Shown here: piece by piece, positions 26,560 through 35,175 of the stretch
Position numbering within the stretch: the first letter of the stretch is position 1
Layout: every line of letters starts with the position of its first letter
Assembly (NCBI RefSeq): GCF_000377565.1
Contig: NZ_KB898364.1
Location: 62,001-126,000, forward strand
Direction of reading: 5' to 3'
DNA: 64,000 nt
DNA from: Rhizobium sp. 2MFCol3.1
GTDB lineage: Bacteria > Pseudomonadota > Alphaproteobacteria > Rhizobiales > Rhizobiaceae
Notes under the pieces: generated by a model
The model's input: only the letters and a program-made list of their open reading frames with translations
Databases searched by the model: none
What the model was told of the DNA's origin: nothing
Program-made: the position numbers and the translations under genes

Positions 26560-28137
26560 CTATCGACGGTTGAACTCGGGAGACGCAAGCGCAAGCATCA
26601 GGCCGGTTGTCTTGTTGGGTGCCTGGCTGACGACGCGAATCGTGTCGTCGCGCGCGGCATCGCCAAGCGTTGCCTTCAGGAATTCACGGGGATCGAGCCC
26701 CTGCCCGAACTGCGCGGTCGCCCGCCGCGCCCAGCCGAGCCGTTCCGCCAGCTGGCTGGCCGTGATCCAGGCCGAGAAACTCTCCTCGAAGCCGGCGGGG
26801 CTCGGCGGCAACCAGATCGGCTGCCCCATTCGCCTGAGCGCGCCCTGCCCTAGCGCCCTTGCCGTCTGCATCGCCTTGCGGCGCTTCACCCTGTCCTCGT
26901 CGCCGGCATCGATCATCGATGTCCCGCCGCCAGCAGCGGTGTCTCCGCCCTTCATATCGCCCTTGGCGCCACCATTCATCGCGCCGCCCATATCAGGAGC
27001 GCCCGGAGCCATATTGCCCTGCGCGCCCATAGCCTGCGCGTCATCGTCCTGCTGGTTGTCCTTGAGAAAGACGACGACGTTGCCATCGCCGGCGCCGGCG
27101 TTCAGTGCCCTGAGACCGGCAACGACAAAATCGAATGGCTGGCGCGCCTTTGCGCCCTCGTTCGCCCAGGCGGCGGGATGGTCGAGCATGGCGCCGTAGA
27201 CAGCCCTGAGATCGCCGTCGGTCTTCTTCCAGGCGCCGGTCATCGCGGCGATCAGCCCGGCATCCGGCTGATCGGCAACGAAATGCACCGCGAGCTTGCG
27301 ACAGATATGCGCCGCCGTCTTCGGATTGGCGGCGAGATCGTCGAGCATCGCGAGATAATCGCCCGGCCGCCGCCTGTCGCCACCATAGCTGACGCCGAGA
27401 ACCTCATGGCGGCCAGGCTCGGCGATGTTGGGACGAAACGCCATGTCCATCTCCTGCCGGTCGATCGTCAGCCCGGTCAAAACCATGGCGGCGGCCCGCA
27501 CATCGGCCTGCGTATAGCCGCTGCCGGCGCCCAGCGTATGCAGTTCCAGCAACTCGCGCCCGAGGTTTTCGTTGAGCCCCTTCTTCTGCCGCATGCCGCC
27601 CTTGGAATCCGGCCCCAGCGATTCCGCCTGATCGAGATAGATCAGCATCGCCGGATGCTCGGTTGCGCTGCGCAACAGATCGGCGAAGCGTCCGCCGATA
27701 CGCGGACGGATCGCTTCTGCCTCGTAGAGCGGCACGAGCATCCGCATCGACAGGCTCTTGTTAGCGCTGGTGGAGAAATGATTGGTCCAGAAGGTGGAAA
27801 GCCGCTCGTAAAAACCGTTGGGCGACATCACCGCCTGCAGCAGCCGCGCATTCGCATCCTGCTGGAAAGTCCGCTGCGCCTGCTTCTGCAGAACCTTGCG
27901 CCGCGCGCGACGCGTCTGGTCATCGTCGCCGCTTTGCCTGAGATCGCGCAGATTGGCCTGCAGGTCAGCGATCACCTGATGCCGTTGCTCGATACCGCCG
28001 ACAGGAAACGCGACCGGTGCCCGCGCATCCGCGTTCACCTGCCGCAACAGGTCGTCGTTGTCTTGCGCCGCCACCTCGCCCGGCCGAAAACCGTAGCCGA
28101 AGCGGATCGCCGCCATCGTCGGAAAGGAAAGACTCAT
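26560..28137 (-). CDS. DUF1800 domain protein
   Basis: A 525-aa protein with the DUF1800 core: AAIRFGYGFRPGE at the N-terminus, FYERLSTFWTNHFSTSANK, NENLGRELLELHTLG and ICRKLAVHFVADQPD. An insert near residues 385-430 is rich in Met, Gly, Asp and Ala (APGAPDMGGAMNGGAKGDMK) and looks flexible, possibly metal-binding. No classical signal peptide is clear, so export may depend on the Tat-targeted DUF1501 partner encoded 10 bp downstream. The molecular role is unknown. Confidence 0.87.
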   Translation of the reverse strand: MSLSFPTMAAIRFGYGFRPGEVAAQDNDDLLRQVNADARAPVAFPVGGIEQRHQVIADLQANLRDLRQSGDDDQTRRARRKVLQKQAQRTFQQDANARLLQAVMSPNGFYERLSTFWTNHFSTSANKSLSMRMLVPLYEAEAIRPRIGGRFADLLRSATEHPAMLIYLDQAESLGPDSKGGMRQKKGLNENLGRELLELHTLGAGSGYTQADVRAAAMVLTGLTIDRQEMDMAFRPNIAEPGRHEVLGVSYGGDRRRPGDYLAMLDDLAANPKTAAHICRKLAVHFVADQPDAGLIAAMTGAWKKTDGDLRAVYGAMLDHPAAWANEGAKARQPFDFVVAGLRALNAGAGDGNVVVFLKDNQQDDDAQAMGAQGNMAPGAPDMGGAMNGGAKGDMKGGDTAAGGGTSMIDAGDEDRVKRRKAMQTARALGQGALRRMGQPIWLPPSPAGFEESFSAWITASQLAERLGWARRATAQFGQGLDPREFLKATLGDAARDDTIRVVSQAPNKTTGLMLALASPEFNRR

Positions 28138-28265
28138 GACCTGTCACCTCCATATCCCTGGATGGTGACAGGCTGCGGTCAAAACCGTCGGAAATTGAGG
28201 CAGAGACGTGACATGGACAATTTGTAATTCAATGACTTACCCGGTCCCATCAGGCGGGATCGCAA

Positions 28266-28619
28266 TCAGCCACGAAAGATGAAAGACGCTCCGACCGCGA
28301 TCAGCGCAAATCCAATCGCATGGTTCCACGTCAGGCTCTCGCCCAGCCAGAACACCGAGAAGCCGGAGAATACGACAAGCGTGATCACCTCCTGCATCGT
28401 CTTCAGCTGCGCGGTCGAATAGACCGCCGAGCCGATACGATTGGCCGGCACCGCCAGGCAGTATTCGAAGAAGGCGATCGCCCAGCTGACGATGATGGCG
28501 ACGAAAATCGCCGTCCCCTTGTGCTTGAGATGCCCGTACCAGGCAAATGTCATGAAGACGTTGGAGGCAAGCAGCATGACGATCGGCCAGATGGCCGCGG
28601 GGCTGAGGGCAAAGGGCAT
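28266..28619 (-). CDS. DMT-superfamily small membrane protein (DUF486)
   Basis: A 117-aa protein with four transmembrane helices: IWPIVMLLASNVFMTFAWYG, AIFVAIIVSWAIAFFEY, the ITLVVFSGFSVFWLGE region and IGFALIAVGASFIF. The DUF486 motif FEYCLAVPANRIG is present. I chose the ATG at 28619 because the 52 upstream in-frame residues are polar and unlike the family. A transporter-like role is assumed but not shown. Confidence 0.82.
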   Translation of the reverse strand: MPFALSPAAIWPIVMLLASNVFMTFAWYGHLKHKGTAIFVAIIVSWAIAFFEYCLAVPANRIGSAVYSTAQLKTMQEVITLVVFSGFSVFWLGESLTWNHAIGFALIAVGASFIFRG

Positions 28620-28794
28620 GTGTGATTCCCGAGAGTTGAAGTTGGCGGCAGCATGTACCGCTGAACGGAAAGGCTTCAAGAGGTCGGGGATCCTCCGCGA
28701 AATATATCGTCTCCGAGACATCAGAACGTCACGCGCACCGGAACATTTCACCGGACCGACCGTTTGAGGCAGCACCGGAAGCCAGGCAGCCCGA

Positions 28795-30132
28795 ATGATG
28801 TCTCTGGCGATCTCGGGTCAATGGGCCCTTTGGCGGAGACATGGCGTGAACTCAGTTTCGAACAGTGGTCTGTCCGGTCGCTCGCTGGTGGCGCTCGCGG
28901 TACTCAATTTCTTCCTCGCCGATGCCCGCGACGGCCTCGGCCCCTTTCTCGATGGCTTCCTTGCAACGCACGGCTGGAGCCCGATGACATTGGGTATCGT
29001 GGCAACCCTTGGCGGTATTCTCGGCCTGATCGCCACGCCCCTATTCGGAGCCCTTGTCGATGCCTCGCCGCACAAGCGCCTGCTGATCATCATGCCGGTT
29101 ATGCTGGTCACGGCAGCCGCACTCTGGACGCTTGCCAGCCCGGGAAATGCCTCGGTTTTCGGTGGCCAGTCGATGACCGCGATCGTCGGCGCGGTGATCG
29201 GCCCGGCGCTGATGGGCTTGACGCTCGGGCTCGTCGGCGAAAGTGCATTCTCAGCGCAGGTCGCCCGCAACGAATTCTGGAACCATGCGGGCAACGTCTT
29301 TTCGCTCGCCTGCGTCTATGCCGCGACCATCGTCTGGGGGCTGAACGGCGTGATCGGCCTGATGCTCATCACCGCGCTCGCCGCGATCGTCGCCACGCTG
29401 GCGATCCGCCCTGAGGATATCGACAACGACGTTGCCCGCGGCCTAACCAAGGACAAGGACCTCGGCAACGAACCGGACGATGGATCGGCCGCCGCAGCCA
29501 GTCCCTCCGGCTATGCGGTGCTGGTAAATTCGCGCGGTCTCGTGCTGCTGGCGCTGACCTTGCTGGTCTTCCACTTCGGCAATGCGCCGATGAGCCGGCT
29601 CATCGCCCAGAACTTCTCCATCCAGCTCGGCACGCCCTTTCGCACCACCGCGATCGTCACCGGCGTGTCGCAGCTGTCGATGATTGCAATGGCGCTGCTC
29701 GCTCCCGTCCTCATCAAGCGCTTCGGCCTGACATCCGTCTTCATCATCGCGCTCTGCGCTTTACCGTTGCGTGGCGCGATCGCCGGCAGCGTGCCGAGCT
29801 TCGGCTCGATCTATCCCGTGCAGTTTCTCGATGGAGTCGGCGCCGGCCTGATCGGGATCGCGACACCGATCGCGGCCGAACGGATTCTCGCCGGCACCGG
29901 CCGCTTCAACGTCGGCCTCGGCGCGGTGATGACCGTACAGGGAATCGGCGCATCGCTGAGCAACGTGGTCGCCGGATGGCTGACCGACCGGGGCGGCTAT
30001 GGCCTCGCCTATTGGGTGCATGGCGGTGTCGCGCTCTTCGCGCTGGCGCTTTTCATGCTCGGCCGCGAGGCAATCGCGCCGCGCGCATCGGCAAAGCTCA
30101 ACGACATCGAACCGAAGGCAACGCGAGCCTAG
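28795..30132 (+). CDS. MFS transporter
   Basis: A 445-aa major-facilitator permease with 12 predicted helices. The loop 2-3 motif is weak (GALVDASPHKR), there is an acidic central loop near 225-245 (DIDNDVARG to DDGSAAAAS) and a second-half repeat starting VLLALTLLVFHFGNAP. The substrate is unknown. The first 15-20 residues are polar, and the true start may lie inside them. It ends 4 bp overlapping the convergent diguanylate cyclase gene. Confidence 0.82.
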   Translation: MMSLAISGQWALWRRHGVNSVSNSGLSGRSLVALAVLNFFLADARDGLGPFLDGFLATHGWSPMTLGIVATLGGILGLIATPLFGALVDASPHKRLLIIMPVMLVTAAALWTLASPGNASVFGGQSMTAIVGAVIGPALMGLTLGLVGESAFSAQVARNEFWNHAGNVFSLACVYAATIVWGLNGVIGLMLITALAAIVATLAIRPEDIDNDVARGLTKDKDLGNEPDDGSAAAASPSGYAVLVNSRGLVLLALTLLVFHFGNAPMSRLIAQNFSIQLGTPFRTTAIVTGVSQLSMIAMALLAPVLIKRFGLTSVFIIALCALPLRGAIAGSVPSFGSIYPVQFLDGVGAGLIGIATPIAAERILAGTGRFNVGLGAVMTVQGIGASLSNVVAGWLTDRGGYGLAYWVHGGVALFALALFMLGREAIAPRASAKLNDIEPKATRA

Positions 30133-31304
30133 GACGCCACGTGAATGGCGGGCGCTTCCCGCGCCGGCGTGCCTTCCAGCATCACCCGGTTGCGCCCGGC
30201 ATCCTTGGCCGCGTAGAGGGCCGCGTCCGCACGACCGATCGTTTCCGTCAGCGACGCGTCGCTTGATGCCACGCAGGCAACGCCGAAGCTTGCGGTGATC
30301 TTGCCGACGCCGGCGACATCGGGCTGTCCGGCAGCCGAGAAGGCGAGCCGGATCGCATTCGCGACCTTGCCGCCATCGGCGAGCTCCGCGCCCGGCAGGA
30401 ACGCTACGAACTCCTCGCCGCCGAAACGCGCGGCAAAGGCTCCTTCAGGCAGGCGCGCCTTCAGGAGTTCGGCGAGACCCGCGATCACGCTGTCACCGGC
30501 GGCGTGGCCATACGTATCATTGATCCGCTTGAAATGGTCGATGTCGCACAGGAGTATCGCGCCCTTCAGCGCGCCCCGCGCCTTCAGCCTCCTCGCCGTT
30601 TCCTCGAAGCCGCGCCGGTTGAGCAGGCCGGTCAGGGAATCGCTCTCGGCCGCATCCCGGTAGCGCTCGATCGTGTCGAGCGTCGTCGCAGCCAGCGCCG
30701 AAAGCGCAAAGAGCAGCGCTATGACCGACGCGCCCGCCTGCATGACAAACGCGTAAGTGGAGGTGCCGAAGCTCTCCAAATCGCCCCCAGGCGCGAATAT
30801 CACCAGCAGGATGGCATTGCGGACGATCGCTTCAAGCACGATCAACGAGGCGACGCCGAGCAGGATGCGGTCGATCGCTCGGCGCGTGCTGCGCAGTGAA
30901 GAACCGATCGCGAAAATCAGCAAGGCCGAGCAGGCGATATCGCTGATGAGAAGCTCGGCCGGCAGGCTCTCGAGCACCAGCACCGCATAGGCGAGCGCCG
31001 CATATGCCACGACGCAGACGCCGAGCCGCAAAACGATGCGCGGCGGCCGCCGAAAGCGCTTCAGGAGCGCGCCACTGTAGAAATAGAAAGCGGAGAGAAA
31101 GAGCGCGTCGGCGCTGAGCGCCTGAACGGGGATCGGCAGCCAGGCGAAAAACATCGGCACCGAGAAGGCGAAGGCAGCGGAGAGAAAACCCACCGCCCAA
31201 AGGCTGGCTTCGCGCGATCCGAACCTTGAAACGACGAGGAAGGTGCAGCCGAAGGTCAGCATCATGACCGGAAGCATAAAGGCAAAATTCACTGCGGCAC
31301 CCAT
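30129..31304 (-). CDS. Membrane GGDEF diguanylate cyclase
   Basis: A 391-aa protein with six or seven membrane helices (residues 1-210) and a C-terminal GGDEF domain: SLTGLLNRRGFEE, LCDIDHFKRINDTYGH and an intact active site GGEEF (295-299), so it probably makes cyclic di-GMP. No RxxD product-inhibition site is seen five residues before GGEEF. The integral membrane part may sense a signal. I used the ATG at 31304; the upstream 31334 start adds only Arg/His-rich residues. Confidence 0.88.
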   Translation of the reverse strand: MGAAVNFAFMLPVMMLTFGCTFLVVSRFGSREASLWAVGFLSAAFAFSVPMFFAWLPIPVQALSADALFLSAFYFYSGALLKRFRRPPRIVLRLGVCVVAYAALAYAVLVLESLPAELLISDIACSALLIFAIGSSLRSTRRAIDRILLGVASLIVLEAIVRNAILLVIFAPGGDLESFGTSTYAFVMQAGASVIALLFALSALAATTLDTIERYRDAAESDSLTGLLNRRGFEETARRLKARGALKGAILLCDIDHFKRINDTYGHAAGDSVIAGLAELLKARLPEGAFAARFGGEEFVAFLPGAELADGGKVANAIRLAFSAAGQPDVAGVGKITASFGVACVASSDASLTETIGRADAALYAAKDAGRNRVMLEGTPAREAPAIHVAS

Positions 31305-31416
31305 CGAACGATGATGACGAGGCCCGGTGCGCAAACACCGCCTCGATGAAAAGCGCTAGCCACTCAACGTTAACAAAAGCCTACCTGCGGTAGACTACAT
31401 ATCGATCGATACGGGT

Positions 31417-31455
31417 GCAAGGGGCAGCCCCAGATTGTCGGAGGCCGCCCCTTGC
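31417..31455 (-). terminator. Inverted repeat just after the MFS gene, possible terminator
   Basis: GCAAGGGGC (31417-31425) and GCCCCTTGC (31447-31455) form a 9-bp perfect stem around a 21-base loop, starting 3 bp after the MFS stop on the minus strand. There is no clear U-run, so it may be a Rho-dependent or RNA-stabilising end. Confidence 0.4.
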
Positions 31456-31458
31456 CGC

Positions 31459-32709
31459 TCACGCGCGCAGGGCGCGGTGCGGCTCTCCGGCATCCTCCGA
31501 GCCGAAGCGCACATCTTTTTTCTCGTAGCCGAACGCCGCCAGCACGGCCACGACAACAGCCACGATGCCGGCGACGATCAAAAGCGCATAGGCGTAGTCG
31601 CCATTCCAGTGAGCCGCGAGGCCGGACTGGATCGTGGCATTGCCCGACGCCAGCAAATTGCCGAGCTGGTAGGCAAACCCCGGAAAGGTGCTGCGGACCT
31701 CATCCGGCGAAAGCTCGTTGAGATGCACGGGCACGATGCCCCAGGCACCCTGCACGAAGAACTGCATCAGGAAGGCGCCGATCGCAAGCAGCACCGGACC
31801 CGGCGCGTAGACCCACAGCGGCGCCACCGGCACGGCGATCAGCGCGGCAATGACGATCGCCTTCTTGCGACCGATCCGCTGCGACAGCGCCCCAAAGAAC
31901 AGCCCGCCGCAGATCGCGCCGATATTGTAAACGATGGCGATCGCACCGGTGGTATAGCTGTCGTAGTTGCGCTGCGTCTCGAGGAAGGTGGGATAAAGAT
32001 CCTGCGTGCCGTGGCTGAAGAAATTGAACGCCGTCATTAGCAGCACCGACCAGATGAACAGCGGAATATTCTCCCTGAGCACCGTCAGGAACGGCCGGCG
32101 TCCCCGCTCCTGCTGCTTCAGGAAGGCCGGGCTCTCCTTGACGCTGCGGCGGATATAGAGCACCAAAAGCGCCGGTGCTGCGCCGACAAAGAACATGCCG
32201 CGCCAGCCGATGATGGGAAAGAGCAGGAAGAACACGATCGAGGCCAGGAGATAACCCGATGGATAGCCGGCCTGCAGGATGCCGGAGACGATGCCGCGGC
32301 TCTCCTCCGGCACGGTCTCCATCACCAGCGACGCGCCAACACCCCACTCGCCGCCCATGGCAATGCCATAGAGCGCGCGCAGCACGATGAAAATGGTGAG
32401 CCCGGTGGAGAAGCCGGTGAGGAATTCGAAGATCGAATAGAGCAGCACATTGACCATCAGCGTGATCCGCCGCCCGTATTTATCTGACGCCAGACCGAAC
32501 AGCAGCGCGCCGACGGGGCGCATCGCGAGCGTCAAGAGGATCGCCACCGAGACGGCGGGAACGTCGGTTTTGAATTCCGCGGCGATGTATTTGAGAACGA
32601 AGACGAGTATGAAGAAATCGAAGGCATCGAGCGTCCAGCCGAGATAGCTGGCGATAACGGTATTGCGCTGCTGCGGCGTCAGCCGGCGCAGGCTTTCCAA
32701 TGCGGACAT
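31459..32709 (-). CDS. MFS transporter, sialate/lactate:H+ symporter-like family
   Basis: A 416-aa 12-helix permease. The N-terminus RLTPQQRNTVIASYLGWTLD followed by AFDFFILVFVL, together with GLASDKYGRRITLM and GIAMGGEWGVGASLVMETVP, matches the SHS/Jen1-like monocarboxylate symporters, so lactate or pyruvate is a likely substrate. I used the ATG at 32709, which has GGAGGAT upstream. A C-terminal cytoplasmic tail is charged (YEKKDVRFGSEDAGEPHR). Confidence 0.85.
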   Translation of the reverse strand: MSALESLRRLTPQQRNTVIASYLGWTLDAFDFFILVFVLKYIAAEFKTDVPAVSVAILLTLAMRPVGALLFGLASDKYGRRITLMVNVLLYSIFEFLTGFSTGLTIFIVLRALYGIAMGGEWGVGASLVMETVPEESRGIVSGILQAGYPSGYLLASIVFFLLFPIIGWRGMFFVGAAPALLVLYIRRSVKESPAFLKQQERGRRPFLTVLRENIPLFIWSVLLMTAFNFFSHGTQDLYPTFLETQRNYDSYTTGAIAIVYNIGAICGGLFFGALSQRIGRKKAIVIAALIAVPVAPLWVYAPGPVLLAIGAFLMQFFVQGAWGIVPVHLNELSPDEVRSTFPGFAYQLGNLLASGNATIQSGLAAHWNGDYAYALLIVAGIVAVVVAVLAAFGYEKKDVRFGSEDAGEPHRALRA

Positions 32710-33234
32710 AACGAATCCTCCGTCCGAAAGCGGCGGCGAAGCGGGGCAAATCCGGATGCCGTCGAAGAGAGGGATCGCCCTGATATGGGCGGGGTGGAGC
32801 TGTGACAGGCAGCGCTTTTGAAACGTCAGCAACGCTGCCCTTGTTCCATCACATTTGTCGTGATCGCGCCGTGCTTATGGATGGCCTTATCGTCGCCACA
32901 CGCAACCTCTTGCTAAGCGACCACCAAAGGGCGAGCGTTTCATTCTGGCGCAAAAATTCCGGCCAAGTACCTGCTTCTAAATAGCTATTGCGATTATTAG
33001 CAAAATGTGAGATATAAATGTCAGGTTGCATATGCAACCATAAAAAGCAAGCACAGATAGATTGCATCCATGCCGTCAATGCGCCCGCCAGTCTCTGGCG
33101 GCGATGATACCGCTTGCGAAAAATCGATGATTTTAGACTTGAGCAAGACAACAGCAGATCAACCGTCGGTCTGAGCAGTTCCAGCCATGCGCATGAAGAC
33201 ATCCTAGGCCGACCAGCCCCGAGGAGGAGGAGCC
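32710..33234. promoter_or_regulatory. 525-bp divergent gap with a 16-bp palindrome
   Basis: The gap separates the MFS gene (minus) from the DyP gene (plus). It is visibly AT-richer than its surroundings in the 32900-33060 part. A perfect palindrome GGTTGCATATGCAACC lies at 33024-33039, about 195 bp before the DyP ATG, and is a plausible operator for a dimeric repressor. Open frames here (such as one on the minus strand at 32849-33202) lack a ribosome site and do not look like protein. Confidence 0.45.
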
Positions 33235-34659
33235 ATGCCTTTCGATCTGACCCAACCGCTTTCGTGGGAGAGCGCTGCGGGAGACGCCGCCGTGATGCTC
33301 GACGAACTTCAACCGAATATCGTCAAGGCCCACACCCGCGAATTCCTGACCATCCTGTTCCTGAAGTTTTCCGACCCCGCCGGCGGCCGCGCGCTTCTGA
33401 AGGCGCTGTCGCAGCCGCCGACAGGCACGCCACTCCTGAAATCGGCAAAGACCCATCTTCAGGAGGTCAAGGCCTTCAAGGCGACGGGCACCAAGGGCAC
33501 GCCCTATGTCAGCGTCGGCCTCACCGGCGATGGCTACGCGGCGCTGCAGATTCCCGCTCCGAAAATCCCGTCGGACGCCTCGTTCCGCTCCGGCATGAAG
33601 AATGCCGGCCTGAACGACCCGGCGCCTGGCACCTGGGAACCGCATTTCCGTGACGTCATCCACGCCGTCATCCTCGTCGGCGACCAGATGTCCGGCCCGC
33701 GCAACAAGGCGCTGACGGCGGTGCGCCACCTGATCCAGGGATGCCACGGCGTCCATATTCTCGGGGAGGAAAAGGGCCACGGCCTGCACAACAGCAATGG
33801 CGACGGCATCGAGCACTTCGGCTATGTCGATGGCCGCAGCCAACCGCTGTTCCTGACCGAGGATATCGATGATGAGCGCCTGACGGCCGACGGCGCCACC
33901 AACTGGGACCCGGCCTTTGCGCTGAACCGCGTGATCGTGCCCGATACCGCTGCCCCCGATCCCGCAAGGCACTTCGGCAGCTACTTCGTGTTCCGCAAGC
34001 TCGAGCAGAACGTAAAGCAGTTCAAAAAGCAGGAAAAGGCCTTGGCCAAGCGGCTGCATCTGAAGGGCGACGATGCAGAACGGGCGGGCGCCATGCTGGT
34101 CGGCCGCTTCGAGGACGGCACGCCGCTCACCACCCAGTTCGCAGACGGCAACCACCACCCGGTGCCCAACGACTTCGACTATGACAGCGACCCCAGCGGC
34201 GCCAAGTGTCCGTTCTTCGCCCATATCCGCAAGGTCAACCCGCGCGGTTCCGGCGGCTTCGAGCCCGTCGATGGCGAACGCCTGCACATCATGGCGCGGC
34301 GCGGCCAGACCTATGGCGTGCGCACCGACCAGCCCAATGACGGCCGCATCGAAAACAAGCCGAGCAAGGATGTCGGCCTGCTGTTCATGGCCTTCAACGC
34401 CGATATCGCCGAGCAGTTCGAGTTCGCGCAATCGACCTGGGCCAACAACCCCGGCTTCCCCCGCGTCCCCCCAGGCGCCGGCGCGCCGGGCCTCGACCTC
34501 GTGATTGGCCAAAGCCCCAACCCGCGCCCCGACATCCACTGTCCGGTCGAATGGGGCGGCACGACCACCGCGACCACGACCGCGACACCGCAGGCGGTGA
34601 CGATGAAGGGTGGGGAATATTTCTTCATGCCGTCGTTGGCGTTTTGTCGGAGTTTGTAG
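33235..34659 (+). CDS. Dyp-type heme peroxidase
   Basis: A 474-aa peroxidase. It has the DyP signature GYVDG (196-200) with the distal Asp, and the proximal heme His330 in CPFFAHIRKVNPRG. The C-terminal region carries GLLFMAFNADIAEQFEF and EYFFMPSLAF, as usual in the family. It uses H2O2 to oxidise dyes, phenols or lignin-like compounds. No Tat signal is seen, so it is cytoplasmic or packaged. The ATG is preceded by GAGGAGGAGGAG. No encapsulin gene is adjacent. An insert near 255-280 is Lys/Gln-rich. Confidence 0.92.
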   Translation: MPFDLTQPLSWESAAGDAAVMLDELQPNIVKAHTREFLTILFLKFSDPAGGRALLKALSQPPTGTPLLKSAKTHLQEVKAFKATGTKGTPYVSVGLTGDGYAALQIPAPKIPSDASFRSGMKNAGLNDPAPGTWEPHFRDVIHAVILVGDQMSGPRNKALTAVRHLIQGCHGVHILGEEKGHGLHNSNGDGIEHFGYVDGRSQPLFLTEDIDDERLTADGATNWDPAFALNRVIVPDTAAPDPARHFGSYFVFRKLEQNVKQFKKQEKALAKRLHLKGDDAERAGAMLVGRFEDGTPLTTQFADGNHHPVPNDFDYDSDPSGAKCPFFAHIRKVNPRGSGGFEPVDGERLHIMARRGQTYGVRTDQPNDGRIENKPSKDVGLLFMAFNADIAEQFEFAQSTWANNPGFPRVPPGAGAPGLDLVIGQSPNPRPDIHCPVEWGGTTTATTTATPQAVTMKGGEYFFMPSLAFCRSL

Positions 34660-35175
34660 GGGGGTGTCGGTCAAGGGCGGCGGCGTGACCGCCGCTCTGT
34701 CGGCATGATGTAGCTTGCACATCAGCAATTCACGAAAAATCACCACCACAATTTTCCCCGCGCCGAAACCCCGCCCTACACTGTCGGCGTCCCGTCATTG
34801 GATACACCGGCAGGCGTGCCGGCGAGGCGGGATCGGCGCGGAGCGTGAGGGTAGGACGCAAAACCTCACGGTCCGGGTCCGCGGAAAATGATCTCCCTCC
34901 GGTGACGGCGGTTTCCCTCGCAAGAGGGTGCCGAGTTGAGCCCGGACGTGCCTGTGAGGCACACATGGTCTCGCCGCGAAGTTGGGCGAGAAGGCAGAGA
35001 GATCGAAGTCGCGGATAAAAACCGCCGAGCGGGGCGCTGGGAAGCGCCATATCTTACTTACTCAATCGAGGTGATTTCCAGCGCCCCGTCAGAGCGAAGT
35101 TTGGAATGGTGGAAACACGGGCTTCCGGGCGGCGTGCGGTTTTGGTGTGCCGTGGAGACGTTGTGCCTAGCCCCC
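34660..35175. other. 516-bp gene-free stretch dense in inverted repeats
   Basis: Several hairpins follow one another. CCGGCA/TGCCGG is at 34807-34822, GTGAGG/CCTCAC at 34845-34869, and CCCTC/GAGGG with a GCAA tetraloop at 34915-34928. GTGCCT/AGGCAC is at 34948-34962, CTCGCC/GGCGAG at 34970-34990, and a 14-base arm CGGGGCGCTGGGAA (35030-35043) nearly matches TTTCCAGCGCCCCG (35075-35088). Frames in it give Arg/Pro/Ser-rich low-complexity products. It is probably a structured RNA or a repeat element; I could not match it to RNase P, tmRNA, SRP or 6S RNA. Confidence 0.45.

Noticed and set aside
32849..33202. 117-aa minus-strand frame between the MFS and DyP genes
   Set aside because: It has no ribosome site, odd composition with many Ser/Arg/Leu and no domain, and lies in an AT-rich regulatory gap.
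34730..35050. Minus-strand 106-aa frame in the structured gap
   Set aside because: Its product is Arg/Pro/Ser-rich without motifs and follows the hairpin pattern of the DNA; I treat it as non-coding, though similar frames are often annotated as hypothetical proteins.
34660..35175. Identity of the structured gap as RNase P RNA, tmRNA, SRP RNA or 6S RNA
   Set aside because: The conserved blocks I remember for these RNAs (for example GAGGAAAGTCC of RNase P or an encoded tag with CCA end for tmRNA) are absent on both strands.
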